A stretch of 64,000 nt of DNA from Scatophagus argus (GCF_020382885.2 NC_058494.1:13968001-14032000), one strand, 5' to 3'; shown: positions 1 through 13,879, counted from the first letter of the stretch. Numbers and translations are program-made. The notes: generated by a model from the letters alone, not told the origin.

Positions 1-169
1 ATATTGCCTGACACAGGAGAAACCTCCATGGTGGTGCGCTGTGGAAAAGAGTTGGTTTGGACTTTAAATTATAGTATTTGTGTTACCTTTGAGTTTGTGA
101 GAGATTTATGGGGTTTGAGCAAAATTAGCACTGATTTTCAAACTTGTGAAGTGCTTCTTTTGGTTGAAA

Positions 170-315
170 ATATAATTTGTCGGCCCAGTAATTTGGATCC
201 ACTAAAATTTGACTGGTTCGTCCTTGACCTGTGCTACACCCATCCACCAAGTTTCATGAAAATCAGGCCAGTAATTTTCCTGTAATTCTCCTGACAAACA
301 GACAAACCAACATGA
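170..315. repeat. Dispersed teleost repeat fragment
   Basis: The stretch contains the phrase CATCCACCAAGTTTCATGAA followed by an AGTAATTTTCCTGTAAT-type segment and a GACAAACAGACAAAC tail. I recognise this combination as a very common interspersed repeat tail in teleost genomes. I cannot name the family, and no coding potential is visible. Identification is by recall of recurrent sequence, not by a search. Confidence 0.55.
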
Positions 316-3300
316 CCTCTTTGGCAGAGGTAATAATGAACAATTGAATACAAAATGTATTTAATTGAGTGTAATTAATTGAGTATATTTTATCTAGTGA
401 TTGCAACTTCAACCTTCCCTTGATATTGGAACCTTCCCTTGATATTTTCCCTCTGACATGGGTGTGGTGGCTTAATAGTGGTGTTCATGTATATTAAATG
501 GCCGACACAGTATTCTGCAAAATCAGTTTTGGGTATTTATGTATTAAGTAAAGAAGTTTACAACATCTATTTTTCCAAGTTCATTTCCTTTTCATCCTTT
601 TCATTTATTTACCATTATTTTCTGTAAAAGACTATGTCAGTTGATTTTTTTTTTTTTTTTTTTTTGATTCATTTTTTTGGCAGGCAAAAATGAATCTAAG
701 TCCTGCCTGTCTGGAAGGTAGGAAACATATAGCAGTAATGTAAAATTTACATGTACATGATTTGCTATCATAGCACATGAGCTTGTCATTTGCTAAATCA
801 CCTGTACAACTGTATGTTTATCTTAATAGTCCCGAGTGTTTGACAGTCCTGCTCTCCTCCCTCTCAGTTACTGAAACGTCTGTTTGATCACCTGTCTTTT
901 ATTTTGATGAGCTGTCGTCAGCCCTGAGGCTGAGCTCGCCAGCATGGGCAGCACAATTGCCTATAAAACTGATGAAGAAGCAAAACAGACAACCCAGACT
1001 GTTTTTTTTTTCCAACTTTGTTGTGACTTTCCTGTGCTGTAACCACTTAAGGCTTATTCTGGAGAGTTGCAACTCACTTTAAACGTGGACCAGTTAGTTT
1101 AATGGCCCACAGTAAACAAAATATGTCTGAAATATCCTTAAAATCAGAGAAAGTCAGTTATAGACATGAAGAAATACAGACTCAAAGAAACATAGCATTA
1201 TATCTCTATCTTATTTGTATTGGATTGTACTGCAGAATTGTTCAATATGGATGTATGTAATTCTGGGATAAATACATTATATTAAGTGTATAAACAGTAG
1301 TAAAACAATATGACTTTAACACACAAACCACATACGTAGTGTTAAAAAAGAAACACCAGACAAAATCAGGCCTGAGCTGCATTTTAAAGGTGCAGTAGGA
1401 CTGACTTGGAGTGTGATCTTAAAGGTACAGTCCCTGTTTGTTGTAGGCCTATGAAAAATATAACTAACAAGTGTTGTTAGAGGATGTCAGTGATCTGTAG
1501 CTTGCAGTAATTCACTAATGCAAACAGTTTGATTGACCATGCAATGCTTGAAAAATAAAGATGCTCACTGTAATTCTGAAATGTATGGGTAGTCAGTGTA
1601 TAGTTGTTAATGTAGGTGTAATATAACAGACTTTACAAAAAACTTATAGGAAGAGTAACAGCATTCTGGATCACTGAGTCAAGTAATGTGAAGTGCATAA
1701 AAAATCAATTCCATCTTGGCCGCAGATTCTGTAAGCCGGAGTTTATGGTGTTCAGCAGTTGGAAAAGAGAAATACTGAGTCATGAGAGAAAAGCTTGAAA
1801 GCTTGATTCTACATGAACTGCCTGAGGAGAGTGCTGACGATAATAACTTTCCCTTGAGAACACAGCTGTCTGATTTAGACAGTAGAATATACAACAGTAG
1901 TTCACATGCTGCTTATCAGCGGTCAGTCTCTCTGCACAAGCAACCGTTAGAACTTAATGAAATCATTGTGTGACTGCTTGTGAGACAGGCACACACAAAG
2001 ACTATTAAACAAACATCCATTTAACATTAAAGCTTGAACGAGAAGCTTACACTGTTAGAGGAATCTCCCTTGATCAGCTCAGTTCTTGAAACACCAACCA
2101 GAGTTGTTCACACCACTCCACCACAAATGTGACCCAATCACAATCACAGCCACAGCGTGCTCACTTTTTCCACAACCAAAAAATAATAACTGAATCATTA
2201 AGGTGTTATCATTTGGATAGCTCATAGGACATGATTGCTCCGCAGGATTTGGCACAGAAAGGCCGACTGATTAAATGCAGCCAGAGCTGGTAAAAATAGA
2301 GCTCCTTTTAGGGCATTTAAAATCACTAGGGACAGTTCTCATCCTTCTCTTGTGACAGAAAACACATCTCCTCATCTCCTCTGTTGTATCCTGTGAGGCT
2401 TTTTTCCCTGCTATGGAGAACATCTGGAGCCCGTCACTCCACCGCTGGCTCACGAGAGCAGCTCCTAATGGAACACGTGAATGTGTTATTAGATCCGGCT
2501 CAAACAGCTGCGATTAGCTCAATTACACGTTTGGCTGGAGAGCAGCAATGTGCTAACTCTTCACGCATTCTCATTTTATCGCATAAATTGTTGTTAATGC
2601 CGCCGTTAAAAGCCAAAGCAGAGAGTTACAGAGGAAAACAAGAAGTCTGACGCTGAGACCTGACATGGATGAAGGGTTTGACAGAAGTGGGTGGTGCGCT
2701 TGAGAGACAGAATGAAGTAAATGTAAAGAATGAAAACAAGCTCTCAGGAATCACCGTTAAGGGCTGAAGGTCAAAGTTGAAAGATACTGTTGCTGAACTT
2801 CGTTTGAGATTTTGTGTTTTCGGCGATCATGACTCTACCTGTCTCTTTGGCCTATAGCGTTACAGCCACACACACACACACACACACATACACGAATAGA
2901 GATAAAGATAGAGAGAGAAAGAGAGAAACATACCTAGCCATACCTAACACAAATACACATCCTCCTAAGTGGGCCAAAGTTATCTCAGAAAAACCTCTCA
3001 CCCCTCAATTTTCTATAGAAACTTTGAAGGTCACCCATAATGAGGTGTCTTTGTAAACCAGCCAAGAGCCATTGAAAAGTCACATCTGCAATTAGGAACT
3101 GCTTGAACAGAACCAAAATAAACAGTCCCAGTAGGAAAAACATGCAAACATGATCCAGAGATTCAATCTGCTTTGTTCACTTAATCACTCTTCCATGTTC
3201 CACTGGCATAACATGTATGCCAGGAAAGAGTTATAGCACATGGTGAGAGGGAGCAATAGGCCATAAATGAATGTGTTTTCTTATGTGATTCTCACCATCA

Positions 3301-4590
3301 GTTTCTGCAACATTTGAACAAAGACAGAAACGCTGATAACATGATAGCATTTGATGACTATGCTGCTGTTATTCTAGCTTGTTTTGAATTGTGTAGCGTA
3401 GGTACCCAAAGTGAGTTGTTCACAAATGACCATGAAATCGTCAGCTGTTCTGGACGACAGACTGGATGGAGATTTGGTCGCCATTTGTATTCTGTTTCTA
3501 TTATTGTTTCCAGTAGTGCATCATTTTGGGTTGGGTGGAAAAGAATTCACCATGGGGAAATAACATCCTACAGACTTTTTTCTTCTTGACTCAGAACCAT
3601 CCAAATATTGCTCATCACAAATTTCAGTTCTTGATTGTGTGCATATATTCTGAAAAGATTTTGACCCATTTTCCATTTGCAGTCTTCACAGTGAGGATAA
3701 GATTGTCTGTCAAAATCCCTATGACATTTGTGTCTGTGAAAGACATTGACAAAAGAACTGAAAGAAGCTCTGGACCACAGCGTCAAGACAGCCAAAAGGC
3801 GGAGGTATGCTGGAAAAGAACTATGTAACAATATCTGATTTTCACTGCAGGATTATCACGTACTAACAGAATTCACTTTAAGAATTTTATTGCGAAATCT
3901 AGAAAAAAAAAATGTTGTCATGAATGTGGGGAAGTGGAGAGTGAGGGTGAAATCATAATATTAAAAAAGAAGAACAGTTACACTATAATGACAGGTGAAG
4001 CACTATCCAGATATTGATATTTCATTTTTAGATATCTTGATCAGTTCTGGTGTATTGCAACAGCTCCGATCTGAATTCAAAAGTGTTTATAGCTTTTTCC
4101 AAAGGGGCCAAATTCACACACAACAATTGAACAATTGTTCTCGAAGGCACCCATTAAGTTGCACTCGTTTGTGCTCTGGAAAAGTGAGACATACTTCAAA
4201 ATCCTGCATACTTTCGTACCTCTGCACACCTGGTCAGTCACTTTGTAAAGTGGGCACGCTCAAATGTTCTGTTCTAGAAAATGAATGACCATGTGTGAAA
4301 AAGCAACAGCAATCTGAAGACTGAAATAAGATAGAGCAAAGTGCAAAAGAGCTGAGAGAACAGAACTGAGAAGTGCTGCACGACGAGGAAACAGAGAGAA
4401 AGTGGGAGGAAAGTGTGGGTGAGCACGGTAAAGAAACACCCCCCACCCCCTCACTCAACTCTGGTGGGGAAATATCCATCCAGCCGAGTTCAAATACACT
4501 CTTTTCATTTTTTCCTTTAAACCCTCTGCTCCCTTCTCTGTCCCTCTCGGCTGGTTGTTAAACATCCTGTACCCTTCTACAGAACATAGA
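316..4590. other. Intergenic, no gene recognised
   Basis: A/T-rich spacer. Open frames here are all under about 100 codons, and none resembles a known family or is flanked by a convincing set of splice sites. Simple sequence includes a T-run near 645-665 and a (CA)n microsatellite at 2867-2888. I see nothing else I can support. Confidence 0.6.
2867..2888. repeat. (CA)n microsatellite
   Basis: Eleven CA units, continuing into an imperfect purine-rich GAGA stretch to about 2930. Confidence 0.95.
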
Positions 4591-5041
4591 CTATATGGAC
4601 AAAAGTATTGGGACGCCTGACCATTACACCAACAGGGTCTTTAATGAAATATTAATGACAATTCTAAATAAACAGGCAACTCTGCTGCTATAACGGCTTT
4701 CCACAAGACTTTGGTGTGTTTCTGTGGAAATTTTGCCCATTCAGGTCAGGCACTGACACAGGACAAAAAGGCCTGGCTTGCAACATCCGTTTCAGCTCAT
4801 CCCAAAGTTTGATGGGGTAAAGGTCAGGACTCTGTGTTGGCCACTCAAGTTCTTCCAACTCTTTCAACCATGTCTTTATTATGGACCTTGCTTGTGCACT
4901 GGGGCACAGTCACGCTGGAAGAGAAAGCCTTCCCCAAACTGTTGCTGCAAAATTGGAAGCATAGCATTGTCCAAAATGTCTTGGTATGCTGAAATATTAA
5001 GCCCAACTTTCCCCCATCCCAATACTTTTTGTCTGCATAGA
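4591..5041 (-). mobile_element. Tc1/mariner transposon relic
   Basis: The ends carry imperfect inverted repeats sharing ACAAAAGTATTGGGA: left copy near 4592-4614, right copy near 5017-5040 in reverse. Read on the minus strand, the interior decodes to the C-terminal half of a Tc1-like transposase. YQDILDNAMLP is followed by FQRDCAPVHK (second catalytic Asp), then WPTQSPDLYPIKLWDELK near the left end. The usual NPIE glutamate of the DDE triad reads YPIK here, and the frame shifts between segments. The N-terminal DNA-binding half is missing because the right repeat follows directly. At about 450 bp it is an internally deleted, inactive copy that could move only if a transposase were supplied in trans. 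Whether the flanking TA is a true target duplication is unclear. Confidence 0.85.
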
Positions 5042-8000
5042 CTAGAACCAATGAATTTATAGTCAAACACCAGACTGTTCTGCACTCTGTGAGTCTTTTC
5101 TGAGGAAATTAAACACAAGCTAGATGAGATGCAGAACTCATGCAGCACATTTGTTCCCTCCACTATTATCTATGGTGTTGCAAGAGGTTTTATGTTTTCC
5201 TGTCACAACTGAGCAAAAATGTGGATGCAGACACATTTCACCTCCGAGCTCTGTATAGGGAGTAGAGAGCCAGGGAGAAAGGAGTAGATGAAAAGACACT
5301 AGATGACAGTGTGAGGAATTATGGAGCGTCTTTTGGTCTCTAGTCTAAACAAGTTTGAAAGAAGAGTGCCATTTCTCTTTGAGCACTGGCATATTCCTGG
5401 CCATGCACAACGAGAGGCACTCACAGCTCTTTTCCCTGTTTTATTAAAGCTGTTTTATGTGTGAGGCAGCAGAGGAGTAATGCACAACTGACTGATGTTT
5501 AAATCTGTATATTGTCTTCTTTGTTAGTGTTGTCCTTTATATCTCTGTCCAGCTTTCTCTTCCTTTCTTCTTTATTTTCCTGACTGGTCCTCCCTCTTCC
5601 TTCTTCTACTCTTCTATCCCTCTAAATTGCTCCTGGTATCCTACCTTTCAGAGGAGGGAAAGGGGAAAGGTCCCAAATGACAAGTCCCGATGGGAATGTC
5701 AGAGGGATAACAGGAAGCTTGTGAAATCCATTGCCACTGACTCCTTTTCAACCACATGTAAAAAAAAACCCCCTCTGCTTTTGTCAAAATGGTACACATG
5801 GAAGACCTTGCAAACAGAGGGCTGGCACAGTGTACAGCGCACAGTGTTAGCTAACAGTAAAATGGTTTATGGCAGCTTGCAAAGATACTAGCTGTCCTTT
5901 AACCAAATCTCAGCAGTTACAGCGTGGCCATTAGGGAGCCCATAGGGACTCATTTGGGATAAGCCTGGTGCCCAGTCGCTCGTATAATTGTGCTTCCATA
6001 AACAACAAGGCCTATCAGTCACTGGGAAAACTAAAATACCCTCCCTGAAAAGCACCCAAACAAAACACTAGAATAAGACATGGAGCTGAAACTCACATTG
6101 ACCTGCTGATCTCAGTCTAACAGTGTTGACTGCTACTGACAAACAACTATGTACAGGCATAACATTAACTGTATTATTCTCATTTTCTCAAAATTCCCCT
6201 GAATTACTTTCAAAACAAGATGAAACTGGTTTTACAAGCACTTTGATCATATCGCATACACATCTGCTTGACCTGCCTGTGAAGTTACGTTGGTTAAAAT
6301 GTTGCGTAAAATGGAAGCATTTTCACTTTATGCATACTCCCACGTTGTATATTCTTACTTATTTGATTTCTTTGGCATCTTTACTAGAAATTGCAAGTTC
6401 TGTGGGTTTGTGCAAAGCTTTAGATGGACCTGCCAAAGGGTTTGTGGGACTGACAAGTAATCTCAGTGCGAGGATCTTTGATTAAGGCCTGTGAGCCCCA
6501 GGACCACGGCTTGATTTGATTCCTCTCTGCTGCAAGACTGACTCGACAAGTTTGATTGCGGCATACTGCTGACAAACAAAACAGCTATATAGCTTGCATT
6601 TGTTTTGACATAAATTGCAAAGTAACTTGATCCAACTTAATCAAAGTCAAATGAAAATTGTATAATCAGAAGCTGAGACTCTTTGGGATACAGTTGAAAA
6701 CATGAGAGAGTTTTCGACTTTGTGATTATTTATTTATTTATTTATTGTAATTATTTTTATTTGATTTCATGCTTTCCACAGTGGAGTTTTGCTTATAATC
6801 TCTTACCAGTGAACAAACATCAGAAAGTATAGAAAAGTGACTGATTTTTAAGAGAAGCATGTTTGACTGGGAACTTTGTGACCCTGGAGATTTGTTCTGT
6901 CCCCTCTGGCTGTCAGCTGGGTCTATTTCTGATCTACTAAACCGTGAGGGTTTAGTAGAGAAAGGATTGCCTGAAAAATGAGGAGTCAAACATGGCTTTG
7001 GAAGAATTTACCCCACTCCCCAGTGGGTGTGTGACTGTGTGTGTGTGTGTATACATGCCTATACATGTAAGTATGTGTGTGATTATTCTGCTGCTGCAAC
7101 CACTCAAGGTGGAAGGGGAAACCCTGCAATTCACATTTAAAGCACTTTTCAAATAAAATTAAAATTCCCTTCACTTCTCTTTCTCTTTTCACCATGGAGC
7201 AAATTAGCTGAAGGGTCCAGCTGGTTTATATCTGCATACAGTCTGTTGATGTACTCATGATACTCCATTTGCTGAAACCTGCTCTGAACTTGCACCACGA
7301 CACACTGAAACAGGACCCAGCTGCTGTTGCGTTTGTGACCTTACATCTAATTGCTTACAATGGAACAAGCAGCTTGGAAATGTGGTTTCTGTAGGAGGGG
7401 AGGTGGGAGCGGTGGTGGTGGGTTGGAGAGTTAGATTTAGGGGTAAAGAAATGACTGACACATAGACGTGGAGGTTCTGAAACCGAGGAAGACATTAAGT
7501 TTCTGTTTTCGAATTTCTCAGAACCGCACATAATTGGTTGCAGAGCTTGAATGACATCAGAGCGTTGACTTCCACTAATGGGCTTACTGAAAGAGCCAGA
7601 GTGGTGTTCAAAACAAAAAGGCCATCAGAGATCATACGTGAAGCTTTTCACACAATACAGTTCAGGCATTTACAATTCAAAAGTCTACACGAAAAACATA
7701 ATGAGTTTCCGCAATGAGAATTTTTATCAGCACTGTTTATTTTAATCTGTTGTTATCTCAGGCATCTGTTAGCAGGGCAGCAGTGTAAGATGTGACAGAC
7801 ATTGCAGGCACAGTAAGAGCCTGAAATATGCGCTGTTGCTCTGATAAAACATCCGACTGTAAAACTGAACGAGCCTGCTTGAACGGAAGGAGCAGCTGAA
7901 GTGAATTATGGATAACAACACATAGCAGATGGCAGAATTCCAGATGCACTCAGCTATACAACACATGTATAGCTTGTTGCTGAATCCTGTTGCTTTGATG

Positions 8001-8200
8001 GCAAATATTTGATGTAGAAATGCTTTGAATTAACTTTTCTGACTGAAGTCAGAGATTTACAATTTACAAGATGTGTCAACAGGACTGATCAGACTGACAG
8101 AGTGAGGTTCCAAAAGAGTTTTAACTGTTTGTTTGTTTTCTTTTTGTTGTTTTTTTTACAGTATTTTTTATGGTTTGACTTTTTAGGGAATACAACAACA
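5042..8200. other. Intergenic, no gene recognised
   Basis: No exon-like frame of a recognisable family. The longest open frame (120 codons, 6123-6485, plus strand) has no family resemblance and low-complexity composition. There is a short (GT)n near 7037-7050. The block near 5820-6030 is less A/T-rich and less repetitive than its surroundings. Confidence 0.55.
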
Positions 8201-8204
8201 AGGA

Positions 8205-8350
8205 GACAATTAGCTTAGCTTTGCTTTGCTTAGCACAGGCTATGAAATGGGAAACAGCTCACCTGACTTTGTTAAGAGCTCACAAAAATACATCTACAGG
8301 CACCTCTAAATTCACATATTGTATCTTGTTTAAGTATACAAAAAAGTTAT
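8205..8350. repeat. Dispersed teleost repeat fragment
   Basis: The order of phrases is ATTAGCTTAGC, then GGGAAACAGCTCACCTG, then CAGGCACCTCTAAATTCAC, then TATCTTGTTTAAGTATAC. This reproduces a familiar teleost interspersed repeat (agctagcctggctctgt...accagcacctctaaag...tatcttgttt). It is diverged and partial, with no coding potential. Family name not assigned. Confidence 0.55.
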
Positions 8351-11300
8351 GTTGTTATAAGGACTTACGTGCTGGTCTTGATGTTAGGCAAAGCAAATAA
8401 TCTCCTGATTCTAGTTTCAGATTTACACTCCATATGTTCCAAAAACTCAAAGTATCACGTTAAATGAATTCCATCTGTTAACTTTTTTTAAACTCACTCT
8501 TTGATATTCATGACAATGTTGAATGAACCACTAAAAGGAAAGATTTTTGAATCAGAAATGCCATCAGTTGGTTTGGTTTCAGCTGAGGTCAGCAAATTCT
8601 TGAATGGTATGCTCTTTAAGACTAACCCTGTAAGGAACGGGGGGGCGTTTATTTCAAATCACTCCCCGTCACATCAACCCTATCGTATGGTTGACTGAGT
8701 AGGTACTCTGCACCATTTTGCAGATAAAACGTCTTCCAACTAAAAGAAAACACTGGGCAGTTACTGAGAGAGAAAGAAGTCAAACGTAGAAAATGACTAA
8801 AAGGAAAGAAGGAACTGAAAATAAACGTAGAAAAAACATTTCAGGCCTGAGCTTGTCTCTTGCCCTTCTTCTCACTTTCACCTTATCAGCATCTTAACTG
8901 CACATTTTTTACAAATCATTCCAGGATGCAGAGAGGGGCCAAAACTTCTGGCATTCATTTTCATTCTTGCTGGTTTGTGCTTCTCCTGCTCTCTTTTTTT
9001 CTAAATGAATATGAGCACAGATGGAATTTCAAGGGGCCAAAACAAAGAAATGACTGGAGCAGGAATCGTTCAAGCAACAAAATCCCTGAGTGAAGGTCCC
9101 ACAGGGATGTGGATGGCTGCCGTGCGGTTGTAATGTCTTTGTCCGCCCATCTCCTCCGATTACCATCATGTCTCTAGAGGTCTATGAGGGCAGAACTCGT
9201 GTGTGTTCATGTGCCTTTGGCAAGATGTCAGGGGTGTGTGTTTGTAAATGAGTTTGTAAAAGTATGTCTAGTACATAATACCACTGCAATTATGATATAG
9301 TGTGGAAAAAAGTGTCAAATCATAACCTGAGAATTTTTACACCTACCAGCTCAGTGTAAGTCTAATAGTGACAGCGGCAGTAATTATCTTTTCATGTGGA
9401 GAGAGTTCTGTGTATGCACATGAAAAATTGTGAGTGTATGCAAAGTCTCTAACTGACAAATCCTCAATGCACGTACAAATGCCCTGAGGGACTAAGCCTT
9501 CATTGGTGTTGTGCGTTAATTCTGGCATCGCAGGCTGAGTGAGACGGTTACAACCCTTTGGAGCCAAGAGGGGTGTCTATATCACACTCTAAAGCAAGAA
9601 AGTTCTCAAATCTGGATCTCGTTAGGTCTGTAGTTTGCCAGTGCTGGAGTGAACACATCCAGACTGCAGCCACATCAACCAACAAAGCTTTGACACTGAG
9701 ATACAGCGAAGCCAAGAGAAATAAACCGGATCACCAAGGCAGTGCTCAGTGACCCTAACCACCCCTCCAGGGAAAGATGGAAACCTCTGGATGAAAACTG
9801 CAGATGGATTCTGTTGTCTGACATGTGCATGTTATGAAAAAACATACAGAAAACAGATGTAAATACAGAACATACACAGGCACACACTCACATACATGCA
9901 AGAATACGCAAAGATCATTGCTGTTTCTTTGTCCAGGGTGTTATCTGCTCTTATCACTGTAATTGGAGCAATAGGGGGTCATTTACTGCGAGAAAGCAGT
10001 TTAATTGTGACGAGTCATTGCTTCTCGCTGTGACTCCCAGCAACCACTGTCATCATTAGAAGACCAGATAGCCAGTACCCCTTTCCCAGAATCCCCCACT
10101 CCCTACCTCCCTCAACTTACCCTCTGAACTCATTCCTCAGCTCATCCCTCCTTCTGAAGCCACCGTGGCCTGCAAACACTTCAAAGGAACACAGATCCTC
10201 ATAAATCGCCCTTGAGTGGCTCCCAAACCGCAGCAAGTTGGTTGGAAAAGCCAAACAAACAACACACTGATGAGTGGGACGGACTGTCTTAGGTCATGCA
10301 GAGCCCATCGAGTGATTGGATACTGGAAAGTAAACATCATGCTTCAGTGAGGCTATATGGAAATGTGAAGAGCGGATGATGAGGTTATGGAGGAGAGGGA
10401 CAATCAACTGGTGCTGTTCGAGATACAGTTGCACACAGTGAGGAATGTTTTCTTATCATCACAGGGCATGTCTGGCTGGTCTGGCTGGTCTGATTTGGGG
10501 GACTTATCAGTGGATTGGACCTTAGCACTGAGTGGTGATAGACTGCAGGATGGGCCGTGGTGTGATAGCCTTAGAAAAACCCCAGGCCTGAAGTGTTTAG
10601 GTGATGATGAAGAGGAGGAGAGAGAACTTGGCAGCCTAAAACCATCTAGTTAGTGTTTTAAAGAACAATATGCCACACTGATGTCTTTGCCTCAGGTAGT
10701 CAAAGCCTCAATCCTTATTTTGAAGCTGTGAAATAACATCTAGGATATTTTAGCCTTGTTGCTGTGGGAGGAAATGCCAGCCAGGTTTGTGCACAGGGCA
10801 AAATTCACATTAAAAAAAAAACACTATGATGACATGAGAGTTATGTTTACAACTCCCAAAACTATAGGTGGTCCTGAGTTTCAGACTTTCGACAACCACG
10901 TCCTTCCGCACAGGCTGAGAAATATCAAGGCTGTAAAAATATTAACACTACAGCTGAAACCTGCAGCCAACAGTGCTGCCAGGTTGGAGAAACCATCATA
11001 ACATCAAATCAGCAGGACGGCTGTGGGTTGACCACGAAAATAAACCTCTCCTGCACCACAAACAGGTCCCGTTGGTCACAGAACCGGTCCATCAAGGTGA
11101 ATATTACCTCCACACACAAGAGGGCCTGGCTCAGCTAAAAGACACTCAGTATCACAGCAATGTGTGTGGCCAAAAACATACATTAAGAATACCAGAGAGG
11201 GGAATCCTCTCTGGAGTGTCTTTCCAGTGTTGCTGTTAAGAAAGCAAAGCCTAAAAAAGATGTGATGAAAATTAGAGTGAAGAATGTAAAAGATCAGGAG

Positions 11301-11778
11301 AAGTGCGATAAAGAGAGACATAAAACAGGAAAACAAACTCAGACAGACAGAGTAACACAAATGATCAAGATGAAGAGATGAAAGAGGACAGCTTTTCCTT
11401 CCTGTGCAGAGTTGAGTGAGTCCTGTCTGTCTGTTAGACTATTCATCCCCAGCGTCAGACCCATGTTTCACCCACAAGGCTTTGATGTGCGGCTTCTGCA
11501 CTCGCCGCGACAGGATATTACTCTTTAATGATCGCCTGATAGGGCTTCCCTCCTACACACACAGCAGTGCAGACAGCTGGAAACGTGGGTGAAACATGTA
11601 GATTTTACTCACACGTACATTCAAAACACTCACTGATGCAAAGAGCATATGGAGAAAGTTCATCCACCAACAACCACCACATCCTTTAACAGCTGCACAA
11701 ACAAATAAACAGTCATGCACATACATGCAGATATAAGTCTGCTGTATACATTAATGTGTGTGCAGGAACAAACCACAT
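8351..11778. other. Intergenic, no gene recognised
   Basis: No supported gene. Open frames of 60-94 codons occur on both strands without family resemblance or splice context. The segment 9920-10080 is relatively complex and less A/T-rich, and it could be a regulatory element, but the sequence alone does not show this. Confidence 0.55.
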
Positions 11779-12116
11779 ATCCATCCATCCATCCATCCAT
11801 CCATTTTCTCTACCACTTATCCGTCAGAGTCACGGGAGGTCTGGAGTCTGTCCCAGCTGACTACGGGCGAGAGGCGGGGTACAGCCTGGACTGGTCATTC
11901 ACAGGGCAAACACACAAAGACAGACAACCACACACTCACAACTAGGAGCAACATAGAGTAGCCAATTAACCTAATGTGGATATTTTTGGGATTGTGGGAG
12001 GAAGAAAATCCACACAGGCACAGGGAGAACATGCAAACATGCAAACTTCACACAGAAGGGCCCAGACCAGGATGTGAACCAGAATCTCTCGCTGTGAGAA
12101 AGACCACTGTCCTCCC
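11779..12116 (-). repeat. tRNA-derived SINE-like element
   Basis: On the plus strand it opens with (ATCC)n at 11779-11803. It continues through phrases such as CAGCTGACTACGGGCGAGAG, AGCCAATTAACCTAATG and CACAGGGAGAACATGCAAAC, all typical of one abundant teleost repeat. On the minus strand the far end looks tRNA-like: a Pol III B-box-like GGTTCACATCC lies at 12070-12080, preceded by CAGTGGT. The ATCC run is then the GGAT-type 3' tail. This suggests a SINE in minus orientation, diverged and probably old. Confidence 0.65.
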
Positions 12117-13748
12117 TCCCAAACCAGATATCATAAAGTAAATATCACAGCAACCTTCTAGTGTACAAGTAATGTAAAAAAAAGCCATAGCCATCCTTTG
12201 TGATGGGAGAAATTCATGTTTTTTTCATGTTCTTTTAAAGAAGTTGGCTCAGAATGCTGTGACTCTTTGATCAGTTGATTCACTGATGTGTATCACATGT
12301 AACTGACATGATCAGGAGCATTTGAATCTGTCAGACACAAGCACAAAATTTTGATGAAGACCATGTGAGGCAGAGAGAGAGAAAGAAAGAAAGATGCCTG
12401 TGTATTGTTCAAAGTCAAACAGACGTGCACAAAGGAGCCAGGGGACTCTTCAGGTAAAGCAGGTAATCCTACAGCAAACAGGTTTAGCTGCAGGAAACCT
12501 CTGTTTAAACAATCAAACACCAGTGTAACGGATCTGAGGAGCAGCCGGATAAAGAGCCGGATTTCCAGCTGTCAAAATACCATGGCTCAGGAAAGTTGCC
12601 CGAATTCACAACTTACCTGGGTAACGGAGGGGTAATGTAAATGCAAAGTCACAGCCGTTTCATATGTGTTCAGGGTTCAGAGCTTGTGTTTCTGCATGTG
12701 CATTTTGAACAATCAGGACAACATGTGCATCATACCTTGCACACCGTGCACTGAATATGAAAAATTCAACAAAATAGTTGAAAGTTTAATTTGAGCCTGT
12801 CACCTTTCCCCTGATTTGTTTAGTCCTGATCAACTTTCTACAGGCCCTGCAGGGAGGGCTTCACAGGTGAGCCACTGAAGCATGTCAAAGCATGCTACAA
12901 TCTCACCGACAGGCTCTGGGAATTTGGATGCCATCCATACTACATAAACCATGTGAATCACTTTGTTTCCCTGGCCGCATAAGTAGGGGTTTTGGAACAG
13001 ATAATCGTGGGAATAATAAATCTAAATTTTTTGAGAGACACAAAAGCTTAGTGTCAATGTTTCGGCTGGCTCAGAGAGTTTAGGGAAATGTCACTGAGAT
13101 GCGTCGTTTCTAAACTGGTTCCTCCAATAAAATGGCAGAAAAAACTGGGAGGGTGTTTTTTGCGCTTTTACTTCTTGGGAAAGTTGGAAAGTGGTGTTTA
13201 TTTAGAACATACCTGAACATTGACAGTTCCTCATAATTTACAACTTTATATGTTGTTCTCAGCGAACTTGCTATTGTTGACAACCTTCAGCCAGCCTGCA
13301 AAGGTTTCACATCTCTTGCTAACACACCATATTGCAAGTAGATGTTACACGCATCTTAATTTTGAAAAAAAAAAAAAAATCAAGAAGGGAGTTGGTGCAA
13401 GCAACGCAAAGCCGTCATCATGCTATCATCGTACACAGAGGAGAGGAGTCTTCATGTTGCTGTCGTCGAGGTTCCGTTTTTATCACTGATCAGTGTTAGC
13501 ATGTCTATCAGTGACATAATGTAAACTTTAAAATGTGAGAAAGTCTCACAGCTACAACTCTTGTGGTCATGTAATCTGAGCTACTGATAACACTGACGGG
13601 CCTCAATTAGATCCCAATGTAATAATTACTGCAGCTCCTCCTCATCTGTCAGTGATTAAGAACAGATTGTGAGAACTTCTCCTTTGCAGCCAAGAGAATG
13701 CACAGAGTGTTAATGTATATGAGAGGGAGAGGGAGGAAAAGAGAGAGA

Positions 13749-13785
<37 letters not shown>

Positions 13786-13870
13786 GTGGGGGAGTAGTTT
13801 GAGGTAAGACCAACCCCCTTTACTGCTGCTGCATGTTTTAACTAACTCTTCCTTCACTCCCTTTGCCTTG
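12117..13870. other. Intergenic, upstream of s1pr5
   Basis: No recognisable gene. It contains an A-run near 13366-13379 and a (GT)n microsatellite at 13751-13782. The latter lies just upstream of the presumed first exon of the S1P receptor gene. A TGAGTCA (AP-1 type) heptamer lies near 13882. Confidence 0.5.
13751..13782. repeat. (GT)n microsatellite
   Basis: Sixteen GT units followed by a G-rich stretch. It lies about 100-180 bp upstream of the presumed 5' UTR exon of the downstream receptor gene. Confidence 0.95.
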
Positions 13871-13879
13871 TCAGTTTGA

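Noticed and set aside
6123-6485. 120-codon open frame on the plus strand
   Set aside because: No family resemblance, no flanking splice sites and composition like the surrounding spacer.
13751-13782. CRISPR-like or tandem array signal at GT-rich tracts
   Set aside because: These are ordinary dinucleotide microsatellites; there are no spaced direct repeats anywhere in the window.
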